Part shown: in pieces, positions 25,980 to 35,291 of the stretch | Layout of the letters: the number at the start of each line of letters is the position of its first letter | How positions within the stretch are numbered: the first letter of the stretch is position 1 | NCBI GenBank assembly: GCA_020718225.1 | Contig: DYSO01000010.1 | Location: forward strand, 1-35,291 | Origin: Draconibacterium orientale | GTDB taxonomy: Bacteria; Bacteroidota; Bacteroidia; Bacteroidales; FEN-979 | Direction of reading: 5' to 3' | Length of the DNA stretch: 35,291 bases | Position numbers and translations under genes: made by a program | The notes under the pieces: generated by a model | Databases searched by the model: none | The model's input: only the letters and a program-made list of their open reading frames with translations | Told to the model about the DNA's origin: nothing

Positions 25980-27071
25980 TGGTTCATCCTGGTTCATGAC
26001 ATCGATCTGGCGCTGAATCCCTTCTTCATGGACCGTTCCGAGTAATTTCAGGATAAATTCACGGCTTAAGCCTAATTTGATACCGGTTTCAACGCGGTCG
26101 TGGATCAGTTGGTTCCAGCGTTTAAGCTGAAGAATCGTTATTTTGTTTACTTTTTTATATTTTCCGATTTCCTTTACCACAGCCATACGGCGTGCCAGGA
26201 TATCGATCAGTTCTTCGTCGAGTTTATCAATTTCTGACCGAAGTTCTTCCAGTTTTTGTTCAAATTCGACTCCTCCGGATTCACGCCGCAGGATAAGTTT
26301 TGCCAGCATGTCGCTCAACTGGAGCGGGGTAATCTGCTGATTTTTATCGGTGAGCGCTTTGGAGGGGTTGATATGGGTTTCGATCATGATCCCGTTCATT
26401 TCAAGGTCGAGCGCTTTTTGAATGGTAGGAAGAATGAGTTCCCTGTTACCGCAGATGTGGCTGGGATCGACGATCAATGGAATTTCAGGGCAAAGCCGTT
26501 TGAGTTCAATGGGGATTTCCCACATGGGGGCATTGCGGTAAGGGGAACGGTTAAAAAAAGAAAACCCGCGATGAATGGCCATCAGTTTTTTCAGTCCCAT
26601 CTGGTTCAGACGTTCGATTCCACCCAGCCAGGTTTTCAGGTCGGGGTTCAGGGGGTTTTTTATCATAACCGGGATGTTTTGGTTCCCGATGGCTTCTCCG
26701 ATTTCCTGGACAGAGAATGGGTTTACAATGGTACGTGCGCCGATCCATAAAATATCGATCCCGTGATCGAGCGCCTCCCGGACATGTTTTGGGTTGGCGA
26801 CTTCAACAGTAAGGAGTAATCCGGTTTCGAGTTTTGCCTTCTGTAGCCACTTTAACCCTTTTTTACCTACCCCTTCAAATGCCCCGGGCCGGGTACGGGG
26901 TTTCCAAATGCCAGCCCGAAAAATCCGGACTTGTGGAATTCTGGCCAGTTCAGCCGCTGTTTCAATAACCTGTTTTTCGGTTTCGGCGCTGCACGGGCCG
27001 GAAATGACGAGAGGCTGTTGAAAAACCGGAAGCCAGTTCTCAATCGGTACAATATCAAGGGTTGGGGACAT
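25974..27071 (-). CDS. Bifunctional DAHP synthase (AroG/KdsA-like) / chorismate mutase type II
   Basis: [60 protein letters not shown], then C-terminal [31 protein letters not shown] (AroQ). ATG at 27071. Confidence 0.94.
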   Translation of the reverse strand: MSPTLDIVPIENWLPVFQQPLVISGPCSAETEKQVIETAAELARIPQVRIFRAGIWKPRTRPGAFEGVGKKGLKWLQKAKLETGLLLTVEVANPKHVREALDHGIDILWIGARTIVNPFSVQEIGEAIGNQNIPVMIKNPLNPDLKTWLGGIERLNQMGLKKLMAIHRGFSFFNRSPYRNAPMWEIPIELKRLCPEIPLIVDPSHICGNRELILPTIQKALDLEMNGIMIETHINPSKALTDKNQQITPLQLSDMLAKLILRRESGGVEFEQKLEELRSEIDKLDEELIDILARRMAVVKEIGKYKKVNKITILQLKRWNQLIHDRVETGIKLGLSREFILKLLGTVHEEGIQRQIDVMNQDEPL

Positions 27072-27077
27072 GGAGGA

Positions 27078-27085
27078 CAAAGGTA
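27078..27085 (-). promoter_or_regulatory. -7 element TACCTTTG 6 nt upstream of the DAHP synthase ATG
   Basis: + strand CAAAGGTA immediately before CCATGGAGGA (ATG at 27071). Confidence 0.5.
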
Positions 27086-27150
27086 GGCATAATTGAAAAA
27101 GTACCGGCTTTAGTTAAAACAAAGGATAGCGAAATGTTCAGCCATTTCAG

Positions 27151-27158
27151 TAAATTTG
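27151..27158 (+). promoter_or_regulatory. -7 element TAAATTTG upstream of asnS
   Basis: Perfect TAnnTTTG, 20 nt before ATG 27179. Confidence 0.55.
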
Positions 27159-27178
27159 CAGTTTCAATTACGAAATCT

Positions 27179-28576
27179 ATGGAACACACGCGCAGGAACA
27201 GGATTGTCGATTTGCTGAAGTCGAGGGAATTTGGCAGCGAAGTAATGGTTAAGGGTTGGGTCAGGACAAAAAGAGGGAACAAGAACATCACATTCATTTC
27301 GCTCAACGACGGATCTGTAATTCATCACATTCAGGTGGTTGCCGAGGTGGCCCGTTTTGATGAAGAGGTCCTGAAGCTGGTTACCACAGGCAGTTGTATT
27401 GCCGTCAGGGGAACCCTTGTGGAATCCATGGGCCAGGGGCAGCATGTGGAGATCCAGGCCAAAGAGATAGAAATTTTAGGAACGGCAGATCCCGAAACCT
27501 ATCCATTACAAAAAAAAGGACATTCCCTGGAATTTTTACGCGACATTGCCCATTTACGTCCGCGCACCAATACTTTTGGCGCCGTATTGCGTATCCGTCA
27601 TGCCATGGCTTATGCAATCCATAAATATTTCAACGACCATGGTTTCTTCTATATTCATGCACCAATCATTACCGGTTCTGATGCCGAAGGCGCCGGCGCC
27701 ATGTTCCGTGTGACTACGCTGGATGACCGGAACCCGCCTCTTTTGCCCGACGGACAAGTGGATTATTCCCAGGATTTTTTTGGGAAGGAGACCAAATTAA
27801 CAGTAAGCGGTCAACTTGAAGCGGAACTTGGAGCGATGGCATTATCGTTGGTTTATACATTTGGGCCGACCTTCCGGGCAGAAAATTCGAATACCCCCCG
27901 ACACCTGGCTGAGTTCTGGATGATTGAACCGGAAATGGCTTTTTATGATATTACCGACAACATGGATTTGGCAGAGGATTTTCTTAAATATCTCATGCAG
28001 TACGCACTGGATTATTGCATTGACGACCTGGAATTTCTCACAAAAATGTACGATAATGAGTTGATCGACCGGCTTAAAGGTGTTATCAACAGTAAATTTG
28101 AACGATTAAGTTATACGCAGGCTGTTGAGATACTGATTGCATCGGGCCAAACCTGGGAATTTCCCGTAGCCTGGGGATCCGACCTTCAGGCCGAACATGA
28201 GCGGTATCTGGTTGAAAAGCATTTTGGCCGGCCTGTCATCCTGACCGACTATCCGCGCGATATCAAGGCTTTTTATATGAAACAAAATCCGGATGGTACA
28301 ACGGTTCGCGGAATGGATGTTTTATTTCCAAGGATTGGAGAGATCATCGGAGGGTCGCAACGCGAAGAAAACCTGGAAGCGCTGATGAACCGGATTCATG
28401 AAATGAATATTCCCGAAAAAGATGTTTGGTGGTACCTCGATACACGAAAATTCGGAACAGCGCCACATGCCGGATTTGGGCTTGGGTTTGAACGGTTGAT
28501 TTTATTTGTTACCGGTATGGCCAATATCCGCGATGTTATACCTTTTCCGCGCTCACCAAAAAACGCAGCGTTTTAA
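27179..28576 (+). CDS. asnS: Asparaginyl-tRNA synthetase
   Basis: [27 protein letters not shown] fold; [73 protein letters not shown]. Confidence 0.97.
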   Translation: MEHTRRNRIVDLLKSREFGSEVMVKGWVRTKRGNKNITFISLNDGSVIHHIQVVAEVARFDEEVLKLVTTGSCIAVRGTLVESMGQGQHVEIQAKEIEILGTADPETYPLQKKGHSLEFLRDIAHLRPRTNTFGAVLRIRHAMAYAIHKYFNDHGFFYIHAPIITGSDAEGAGAMFRVTTLDDRNPPLLPDGQVDYSQDFFGKETKLTVSGQLEAELGAMALSLVYTFGPTFRAENSNTPRHLAEFWMIEPEMAFYDITDNMDLAEDFLKYLMQYALDYCIDDLEFLTKMYDNELIDRLKGVINSKFERLSYTQAVEILIASGQTWEFPVAWGSDLQAEHERYLVEKHFGRPVILTDYPRDIKAFYMKQNPDGTTVRGMDVLFPRIGEIIGGSQREENLEALMNRIHEMNIPEKDVWWYLDTRKFGTAPHAGFGLGFERLILFVTGMANIRDVIPFPRSPKNAAF

Positions 28577-28664
28577 ACAACGGTTATTTTGGTTAAAATT
28601 TTTATTTGATCCTTAATTGGGACAGGAAAAGTTTTATAGTATCTTTACACGTAGGAAAATAATT

Positions 28665-30410
28665 ATGCAAAAACGTTGGGTAGTTAAAACCGGAGGTGAT
28701 CCCGGAGTTGTTGATAATTTGTCAAAAGCGTTGGGGATCGGCCCTTACCTTTCGCAGTTGCTTGTGCAGCGTGGGATTACCACGTTTGATGAAGCCAAAA
28801 CTTTTTTTCGCCCTTCGTTGAGCGACCTGATCGATCCCTTCCGGATGAAGGATATGGACAAAGCCATTGCACGGATTGAACAGGCCATTTTACACAATGA
28901 AAAAATCCTGGTTTACGGCGATTATGATGTGGATGGCACCTCGGCAGTGGCGTTGGTTTATACATTTCTGCGCAGGTTTCATGAGGCCGTTGATTTTTAT
29001 ATTCCCGATCGTTATACCGAAGGGTATGGGATTTCGGGACAAGGTATTGATTTTGCTTTTCAGTCGGGGGTTAAACTCATCATTGCACTCGATTGCGGTA
29101 TCAAGGCCGTTGAAAAAGTGGCCTATGCAACAGACAACGGCATTGATTTCATAATTTGTGACCATCACCGGCCAGGTCCCAAACTTCCCGAAGCTATTGC
29201 CATTCTGGACCCCAAGCGGGGTGATTGTCCTTATCCCTATAAAGAATTATCGGGTTGTGGTATTGGTTTCAAGTTGATCCAGGCCTATGCACGGAAAAAC
29301 AACATTTCTTTCGACAGTCTGGTCCAATATCTGGACCTGGTGGTTATCAGCATTGCCTCAGATATTGTTGATATAACCGGGGAGAACAGGATTTTGGCCT
29401 ATTTTGGTCTCCGTTTGATCAATACCAGGCCCAGGCCCGGGCTGGAAGCCCTGTTGCGTTATGCCAGTATGATCAAAAATGACGATGGTAGTGGTTCCTT
29501 TGTATTTAACCGGGAGTTGACCATCACCGATCTTGTGTTTATGATCGGGCCCAGGATTAATGCAGCGGGGCGGATCGAAAGCGGGAATAACTCTGTCAGG
29601 TTGTTGGTTACCCAGGAGCTGAATGATGCGCTTCGGATTGGTGAACAGATTAATTCAAACAATACAGAACGTAAAAATCTGGACACATTAGCAACGCAAC
29701 AAGCCCTTGGGATGATCAACGGGAGTGAGGATTTGAAATCGGCGCGTTCTACTGTCATTTTTCATCCCGATTGGCATAAAGGGGTTATCGGGATTGTTGC
29801 ATCGCGGCTTACCGAATTTTTTTACCGGCCTACCATTGTTCTTACCCTTTCCAATGGATTGATCACCGGCTCTGCGCGTTCGGTCAAGGATTTTGATATT
29901 TATGAAGCGATTGACAGCTGTAGTGATCTGCTTGAGCATTTCGGGGGCCATAAATTTGCAGCGGGATTATCCCTGAAACCTGAAAACCTTACCGCTTTTT
30001 GTACCCGTTTTGAAACCATTGTTCAGAAGCGACTGCAGGGCATAGAGTTGATTCCCGAGGTGGAAGTTGATATTAAACTGCCCCTTAATGTTATCAATTC
30101 AAAGTTCTACAGTGTTTTAAAACAATTTGCACCATTTGGCCCTGGCAATATGGCGCCTTTATTCATGACGCAGGGGGTAGTGGATGCAGGTGGTTCGCGT
30201 GTTGTCGGGAAGAACCATCTCAAATTAAATGTGGTCCACCCCGACATTGCAGGAGGCCCTTTTTCAGCCATTGCTTTTCAGCAGGGGGAGCATATTGCAT
30301 GGATTGAGAAACAAATTCCCTTCAACATTTGTTATCATGTGGAGGAGAACGAATGGAATGGTTCCATTAGCCTTCAACTGAATATTAAGGATATCCGGTT
30401 TTCGGATTAA
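28665..30410 (+). CDS. recJ: Single-stranded-DNA-specific exonuclease RecJ
   Basis: ILVYGDYDVDGTSAVALVY, IALDCGIKA, FIICDHHRPG, GPRINAAGRI, FGGHKFAAGLSL. Confidence 0.96.
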   Translation: MQKRWVVKTGGDPGVVDNLSKALGIGPYLSQLLVQRGITTFDEAKTFFRPSLSDLIDPFRMKDMDKAIARIEQAILHNEKILVYGDYDVDGTSAVALVYTFLRRFHEAVDFYIPDRYTEGYGISGQGIDFAFQSGVKLIIALDCGIKAVEKVAYATDNGIDFIICDHHRPGPKLPEAIAILDPKRGDCPYPYKELSGCGIGFKLIQAYARKNNISFDSLVQYLDLVVISIASDIVDITGENRILAYFGLRLINTRPRPGLEALLRYASMIKNDDGSGSFVFNRELTITDLVFMIGPRINAAGRIESGNNSVRLLVTQELNDALRIGEQINSNNTERKNLDTLATQQALGMINGSEDLKSARSTVIFHPDWHKGVIGIVASRLTEFFYRPTIVLTLSNGLITGSARSVKDFDIYEAIDSCSDLLEHFGGHKFAAGLSLKPENLTAFCTRFETIVQKRLQGIELIPEVEVDIKLPLNVINSKFYSVLKQFAPFGPGNMAPLFMTQGVVDAGGSRVVGKNHLKLNVVHPDIAGGPFSAIAFQQGEHIAWIEKQIPFNICYHVEENEWNGSISLQLNIKDIRFSD

Positions 30411-31429
30411 ACTGTTTTGTGCCCAAAGCAAACACCCATCCGGCGGGCTTTTTCAACCAGCGGGTTGTCGGGAGGCACCAAACGTAATTTTCCACCTACC
30501 TCTGATAATGGTACAGAGGTGATGATATCTCCTTTAAGGGACACCATTTGGCCGAATTTTTTTCGTGCGATCAATTCTACCGCAAAGGCGCCGTAACGGG
30601 TAGCCAGCACCCGGTCGATGGGGGAAGGGCTCCCTCCTCGCTGAATGTAGCCCAGGATGGTTTCTCTGGTTTCGAGACCGGTCATCTCTGAAATTTTTTT
30701 GGATATATAGGAACCGGCTTTTTCGCCTTTAGGGACAGGAATGCCTTCAGCAACGACAACAATGGAATAGGGTTTTTTATGGATGGCCCTTTTTTTCAAG
30801 GTACGGGTTACGGTATTGATGTCAAAATCAATTTCGGGGATCAGGATAACGTCCCCGCCGGCAGCAATTCCGGAGTATAGGGCAAGCCAACCCGCATGAT
30901 GACCCATAACCTCGATCACCATGATCCGTTTGTGACTGTTGGCTGTTGAGTGCAGCCTGTCGATGGCTTCGGTTGCGATTGTCAGGGCCGAATCAAAACC
31001 AAAAGTCACATCGGTCCCCCATACATCATTATCGATGGTTTTTGGAATACCAACGACGTTCAATCCGGTTTCTGCCAATTGAGCAGCGGTTCGTTGGGTC
31101 CCGTTGCCCCCGATGCAAACCAAAGCATCAAGTCCCAATTCATGATAGTGTTTTTTAATGAGCTTTGGCTTGTCGATGGCATTAAAAGCACTGCTTTTTT
31201 TGAAAGGATTTTCACGTGAAGTACCAAGAATGGTTCCGCCCAGGGTAAGAATACCGGAAAGGACGCTTTCATCCAGTTTGATATACTCTTCATTGATCAG
31301 ACCAAGAAAACCTGAAGAAATCCCGATGACTTCCATCCCGTATTCCAGTATGGCTGTTTTACCCACTCCCCGGATCGCAGCGTTGATCCCGGGACAATCA
31401 CCACCTGCTGTTAATATTCCAATACGCAT
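30407..31429 (-). CDS. pfkA: 6-phosphofructokinase
   Basis: MRIGILTAGGDCPGINAAIRG, LGGTILGTSREN, IGGNGTQRTA, GIPKTIDNDVWGTDVTFGFDSAL, EVMGHHAGWLAL, LGYIQRGGSPSPIDRVLATRYG. Confidence 0.95.
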   Translation of the reverse strand: MRIGILTAGGDCPGINAAIRGVGKTAILEYGMEVIGISSGFLGLINEEYIKLDESVLSGILTLGGTILGTSRENPFKKSSAFNAIDKPKLIKKHYHELGLDALVCIGGNGTQRTAAQLAETGLNVVGIPKTIDNDVWGTDVTFGFDSALTIATEAIDRLHSTANSHKRIMVIEVMGHHAGWLALYSGIAAGGDVILIPEIDFDINTVTRTLKKRAIHKKPYSIVVVAEGIPVPKGEKAGSYISKKISEMTGLETRETILGYIQRGGSPSPIDRVLATRYGAFAVELIARKKFGQMVSLKGDIITSVPLSEVGGKLRLVPPDNPLVEKARRMGVCFGHKTV

Positions 31430-31483
31430 ATAAGGGAGTAATTAAAGAAATATGATATTGATTTAAGGATGCTTTGTTCAACC

Positions 31484-31527
31484 AGTTAGACAGGTTAGAC
31501 AGGTTGGACAGGTTAACCCATCCAACC
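31484..31527. repeat. Short 9-bp tandem repeat (RGTTRGACA x3) with overlapping hairpin
   Basis: aGTTAGACA GGTTAGACA GGTTGGACA (31484-31510), then GGTTGGA (31502-31508) / TCCAACC (31521-31527). Confidence 0.75.
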
Positions 31528-31530
31528 CGT

Positions 31531-32430
31531 TTATTTCAAAATAAAAGACCCTTCTCCAATAGCAGTATTATCGGTAAAAACACTGATCAGATATTTACCT
31601 TTCATTGCGGATTTGTCATTGTCTTTTTTTGTCCAATCCAGACAAAGATTAATGGCTTTTCCCTGGTAAGAGATATCTTCCCTGAGGGAAAATGGGAGGG
31701 TCTGGCCATTAAACACAAATGTGTCGTATTTACTTTTAATCACCGTGACATTGTCGGGCCTTTGAATCCTGACGTAAATGGTTTTATTTCCGGGAGGGAG
31801 CAAGGGGTTTTCCCCGATGGTGAAACATACCCTGATCCGGTCAGTCCGGCTGGCCTTATCGGTAATCTGTTCTTTGTCGCCGCCAGAACGGAGTTTGTAA
31901 GCTTTTGCCGTCACGTTGTAGGCCTTGATATAGGAAGCCTGGGTAATTCTCTCTTTGAGCTCCTCTTTATCTTTCATCAGTGACTGGTTCCGGTTTTGCT
32001 CTGTTTTCACCTCTTGCCGGATGCGGTCGTTTTCGGCCGACAATTCCCGGTTGACTGTATAAAGGGAGTCCATTTGGTGAACATACCCCTGGGCTACCAG
32101 TTGCAGACGTTCCAGCTTTTTTCTTATTTTGTTGTATTTCCACTCTGTATCGAGTAGTTTTCTGATTTCGAGGGCATTTTTCTGAATGAGGCTGTCTTTG
32201 CTCCGCAGTGAGTCGGAAAGCGCTCCGTATGAGACTTTAAGATTATTGTGATTGGTCATCAGGGAGTCGAGCTCATGTTGTAACTCTGTTCTTTCCGATT
32301 CTTTATCCTTAACCAGTTTCATCAATTGGGAACGTTGGATAAAAAGCCAGAAGATCAGGATAAGAATGAGAATGGCCAGGACAGATAAAATAATCTTATA
32401 ATTTCTGGAAGCAGGATTATATTCTTCCAT
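31531..32430 (-). CDS. Membrane-anchored coiled-coil protein of unknown function
   Basis: Single N-terminal TM (IILSVLAILILILIFWLFI), long heptad-like K/E/L region, C-terminal beta-rich domain. Confidence 0.7.
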   Translation of the reverse strand: MEEYNPASRNYKIILSVLAILILILIFWLFIQRSQLMKLVKDKESERTELQHELDSLMTNHNNLKVSYGALSDSLRSKDSLIQKNALEIRKLLDTEWKYNKIRKKLERLQLVAQGYVHQMDSLYTVNRELSAENDRIRQEVKTEQNRNQSLMKDKEELKERITQASYIKAYNVTAKAYKLRSGGDKEQITDKASRTDRIRVCFTIGENPLLPPGNKTIYVRIQRPDNVTVIKSKYDTFVFNGQTLPFSLREDISYQGKAINLCLDWTKKDNDKSAMKGKYLISVFTDNTAIGEGSFILK

Positions 32431-32459
32431 AGTGGAATTAATTTACGTTGTTAATATTG

Positions 32460-32467
32460 CAAAGATA
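32460..32467 (-). promoter_or_regulatory. -7 element TATCTTTG for the 31531-32430 gene
   Basis: + strand CAAAGATA; matches TAnnTTTG. Confidence 0.55.
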
Positions 32468-32485
32468 GGAAAAATACGATAAAGG

Positions 32486-34171
32486 TCAATGGCTTGAAGG
32501 GCCAAGTTGTTTGATCACTTCGCCATGTTGTTTAACGATCTCCTTCAACCACCAATCGGGGTAATCGGGTTGTAATGGCATGACAGCCACTCCGTAAGGA
32601 TTGGTTTCAAAATTCCCCTCTTTTTCAACTTTTACATTTCCATCCATGTATTTCACCAACAGGTATTGGAACAGGTCCTGCCATCTATGAACGGTAGCCT
32701 GGCCGGTTTCAACAGAATAATCGGTGATGGTACGGATGGCTGCTTGTTTGTCGGTTGAATAGAGCCCGGCGGCTTTTTTATCAATATCGGTGGTTGTCTG
32801 ATAAATATACTTTTTCTCCAATTCCTGCTGGAGTGGTTGGATATCCTTGATCATATAATTATATCTTGTGTAAGCCCAGTTGGTTACCAGGTTAAAAATC
32901 CAGAAAGCGGAGGTAGGGGAGAAGTGGAGCATATCGCCATTGCCAACCCGGTAGGCGTCGGGAACTTTACTCATACCGCAATACATCGGGGCAAATACCG
33001 TAGTATATGTATCGTCGACGCCAAACCAGAAAATTCCTCCGATTGGATCGGGCAGCCAGTTTCGGGACTGTGCAACAAAAACGAAACCGGTTTGTTGGGT
33101 AGAAGTGGCTCGTTCATGAACATAACCGATACTGTCAACTTTCCATGTCATCGGGCGCCAACGGTAGGGTGAATGGAATGGACCTGCGCCGATATCGTTG
33201 TTCATGTCCATTTTTGTCCCTTCGTAATGATCGCGCATGAGGTTCATAACATCGTGAACGGTTACTTTTTTATCGGGTTTCACCCATAATGGCATCCGGT
33301 TGGTGGTGTATCCCCATTTACCTTTGACCAGGTGACCCATGGCATAATCCTGATATTGACCCATATCGGAATTGACCCGGTTAAACATGGCCCATACGCG
33401 GGCTTCGCAGGCGCGGGCCCCCATGAAATCCAGCGGGGCGTATGTGTCGGAAAAGCTAAAATCTTTATCTTCACCATCGAACCATTTCATTTTCCGGGCA
33501 AAAGAGATGACATCCGGGGAATAGATGCAGTTTTCAGGATCATTGAGCGGAAATTGAGTGATCCTCGGATGGTTGGCATGACCGGATATATAGCCATCGG
33601 GAATCCGGCGGGCAACCCAGACAGCTCCTTTTTCTTCTTTTCCTTTGCCGATTAATTCGAGAATCCAGGCTTCGTTGGCGTCGGAAATTGAAAATGATTC
33701 CCCGCTGCTGGCGTACCCGTAAGTTGCCGCCAATTCGCCGAAAGTATGGATTACCTCCCTTGCTGTCTTACAGCGTTGCAATGAGATGTACATCATGCTG
33801 CCATAATCCATGATAGCGCCTGGTTGTGAGGCAAGTTCCTCCCTGCCTCCGTAGGTGGTTTCGCCAATGGCTACCTGATGTTCATTCATGTTACCGACAA
33901 CCTGATAGGTGTGGGAGATCTGAGGAATTTTCCCCAGGGGTTTCTGGGTATCCCATTCAATGATATCCAGCATAGAACCGGCAGGCCAATCCTGGGCAGG
34001 CCAGAAATAGAGTTCGCCATAAAGTACATGCGAATCGGCCGAATAGGTAATCATGACCGATCCATCGGCCGAAGCACCCCGGGTGATGATGAAATTGGTG
34101 CATGCCATCGACTGGTAAGAAAAACCTGCCAACAGGAGAAGCAGGAAAAGGGATGAGATTACTTTTTTCAT
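32486..34171 (-). CDS. Secreted C69-family dipeptidase
   Basis: Signal peptide followed by catalytic-type CTNFIITRGASADGSVMITYSADSH; GETTYGGREEL; SFSISDANEAWILELIGKG. Confidence 0.92.
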   Translation of the reverse strand: MKKVISSLFLLLLLAGFSYQSMACTNFIITRGASADGSVMITYSADSHVLYGELYFWPAQDWPAGSMLDIIEWDTQKPLGKIPQISHTYQVVGNMNEHQVAIGETTYGGREELASQPGAIMDYGSMMYISLQRCKTAREVIHTFGELAATYGYASSGESFSISDANEAWILELIGKGKEEKGAVWVARRIPDGYISGHANHPRITQFPLNDPENCIYSPDVISFARKMKWFDGEDKDFSFSDTYAPLDFMGARACEARVWAMFNRVNSDMGQYQDYAMGHLVKGKWGYTTNRMPLWVKPDKKVTVHDVMNLMRDHYEGTKMDMNNDIGAGPFHSPYRWRPMTWKVDSIGYVHERATSTQQTGFVFVAQSRNWLPDPIGGIFWFGVDDTYTTVFAPMYCGMSKVPDAYRVGNGDMLHFSPTSAFWIFNLVTNWAYTRYNYMIKDIQPLQQELEKKYIYQTTTDIDKKAAGLYSTDKQAAIRTITDYSVETGQATVHRWQDLFQYLLVKYMDGNVKVEKEGNFETNPYGVAVMPLQPDYPDWWLKEIVKQHGEVIKQLGPSSH

Positions 34172-34271
34172 GAAAAAAGACGATTTTTAATTACGATTTA
34201 TAATTTACAGTTGCTGTGCAATTTAAATACAAGGATTAATACGGAACGGCAAAACTACGAAAAATCCTTAT

Positions 34272-34279
34272 TACCTTTG
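34272..34279 (+). promoter_or_regulatory. -7 element TACCTTTG for the 34301 gene
   Basis: Perfect TAnnTTTG, about 21 nt before the ATG. Confidence 0.55.
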
Positions 34280-34300
34280 TGCTCCAGTTAAACGTTTTAT

Positions 34301-35062
34301 ATGGCCCGAAAAATTCCGGTACTCTTTTTTTTCAGCTTTTTTTCTTTTTTTGGCCTGATGGCGCAGGTCAGCATCCGAGATTCCGTCATATCTACCCCAC
34401 TCATCTATGCTACGTATAGTTATCAATTTCCCGGGGGTGACCTTTCCCGTCAATTCGGAAGTAATTCCAGTATTGGCGGAGGCTTTATGTTTAAAACAAA
34501 ATCAAACTGGATCATCGGTGTGGAAGGAAATTTCATGTTCGGCCAAACGGTAAAGAACAGCGATTCCATGTTGTTGAATATATCAACGCGGGAAGGTTTT
34601 CTCATTGATGCGGGAGGAATGTATGCCGATCTGGTGTATTACGAACGGGGTTTTAATTTTTTTGCCAAAGCAGGCAAAGTGGTCCCTCTGTTTGCCCCCA
34701 ATCCCAACAGTGGCTTTGTTATCCTTGCAGGTATTGGTTATTTACAGGATAAAATTCGCATCCATAATCCCGGAAATACCGCTCCTCAGATCCTTGGGGA
34801 CTATAAAAAAGGGTATGACCGGCTGAACGGGGGTTTTGCCATCAACGGCTCCCTGGGATATTTGTACATGAGCAATACCCGTCTGCTCAACTTTTACATC
34901 GGTTTTGATTTTATCCAAACCTGGACAAAACCTTACCGTCAGCGTGATTTTGATACCGGGAAACAGGATACCCGGACCTTTAATTCTCAATTTTACAGCA
35001 TCAAAGTCAGTTGGTTTGTGCCGCTTTTCCGCAGAGCGCCAAAGGAATTTTATTTATATTAG
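34301..35062 (+). CDS. Probable outer-membrane beta-barrel-like protein of unknown function
   Basis: Signal peptide (VLFFFSFFSFFGLMAQ); Gly/aromatic-rich alternating strands (SIGGGFMFKTKSNWIIGVEGNFMFG, GGFAINGSLGYLYM...NFYIGFDFIQTW); ends YSIKVSWFVPLFRRAPKEFYLY. Confidence 0.65.
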   Translation: MARKIPVLFFFSFFSFFGLMAQVSIRDSVISTPLIYATYSYQFPGGDLSRQFGSNSSIGGGFMFKTKSNWIIGVEGNFMFGQTVKNSDSMLLNISTREGFLIDAGGMYADLVYYERGFNFFAKAGKVVPLFAPNPNSGFVILAGIGYLQDKIRIHNPGNTAPQILGDYKKGYDRLNGGFAINGSLGYLYMSNTRLLNFYIGFDFIQTWTKPYRQRDFDTGKQDTRTFNSQFYSIKVSWFVPLFRRAPKEFYLY

Positions 35063-35079
35063 CCTAAAGTGGACACGCC

Positions 35080-35190
35080 AAAACCAAATAAATAACAAAT
35101 TTCAAAATACAAATAACAAATAAAATACAAATTTGAAATTTTGATATTGTTTATTATTTGTTTTTTGGAATTTGTTTTTTGGAATTTTTG
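35080..35190. repeat. AT-rich intergenic repeat region (CAAATAACAAAT-type inverted and direct repeats)
   Basis: Repeated ACAAATAACAAATAAA units, AAATTTCAAA / TTTGAAATTT arms, and two copies of TGTTTTTTGGAATTT. Confidence 0.6.
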
Positions 35191-35227
35191 CCAATTAATA
35201 CAAGAATATTAGATGTAAGTTACTATG

Positions 35228-35254
35228 TTTTTTCTAAGGCAAGCTTAGAAAAAA
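35228..35254. terminator. Hairpin with T/A-tract flanks (possible bidirectional terminator or element end)
   Basis: TTTTTTCTAAG (35228-35238) gcaag CTTAGAAAAAA (35244-35254), an 11-bp perfect stem. Confidence 0.55.
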
Positions 35255-35291
35255 AGCCCTTTCAGGGGAATTAATTCCAGGACTAAACGAA

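Noticed and set aside
26256-26750. 164-aa + strand ORF opposite DAHP synthase/chorismate mutase
   Set aside because: Antisense shadow ORF; no independent evidence.
31474-31983. 169-aa + strand ORF starting MFNQLDRLDRLDRL
   Set aside because: The start is the 9-bp tandem repeat and the rest is antisense to the coiled-coil gene; treated as an artefact of the repeat.
1-35291. Search for CRISPR arrays, tRNA/rRNA genes, prophage or defence operons
   Set aside because: No regularly spaced direct repeats, tRNA-like cloverleaf sequence, phage structural genes or defence-type gene clusters were seen by eye; a tRNAscan/Infernal run would be needed to confirm.

Overview
This ~35.3 kb window looks like a Bacteroidetes (probably Bacteroidales-like) chromosome segment. 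Supporting signs are T9SS type A C-terminal sorting domains, a GldD lipoprotein, many TAnnTTTG (-7) promoter motifs, and AT-rich intergenic repeats. The left ~6 kb holds three large secreted T9SS cargo proteins; the first is truncated by the window edge and has ~237-bp tandem Ig-like repeats. Two of them carry Omp28/thioredoxin-like CxxC domains, and one appears to combine dockerin-like and cohesin-like modules. The rest is mostly housekeeping: ROK kinase, polA, PhoH/PIN ATPase, M28/QC-type lipoprotein, lnt, hflX, PAS/GAF histidine kinase, trpS, RNase G/E, HU, mutY, a poreless PRC/MgtE_N/CBS protein, ssb, gldD, corA, DAHP synthase-chorismate mutase, asnS, recJ, pfkA, a coiled-coil membrane protein, a C69 dipeptidase and a beta-barrel-like protein. 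The observations most worth following up are: (1) a 29-aa extremely basic ORF between HU and RNase G that the ORF track missed; (2) a structured leader with a 17-aa uORF and a perfect Shine-Dalgarno in front of the PRC/MgtE_N/CBS gene; (3) the apparent absence of gldE from the expected mutY-ssb-gldE-gldD block, with a large inverted repeat between ssb and gldD; (4) the single-chain Omp28 + PKD + dockerin + cohesin T9SS protein; (5) several short dispersed-repeat-like elements, including a hairpin cluster at the right edge. I see no CRISPR array, rRNA, tRNA, prophage or obvious defence system. No convincing whole new system is visible. All family calls come from reading motifs, not from database searches.
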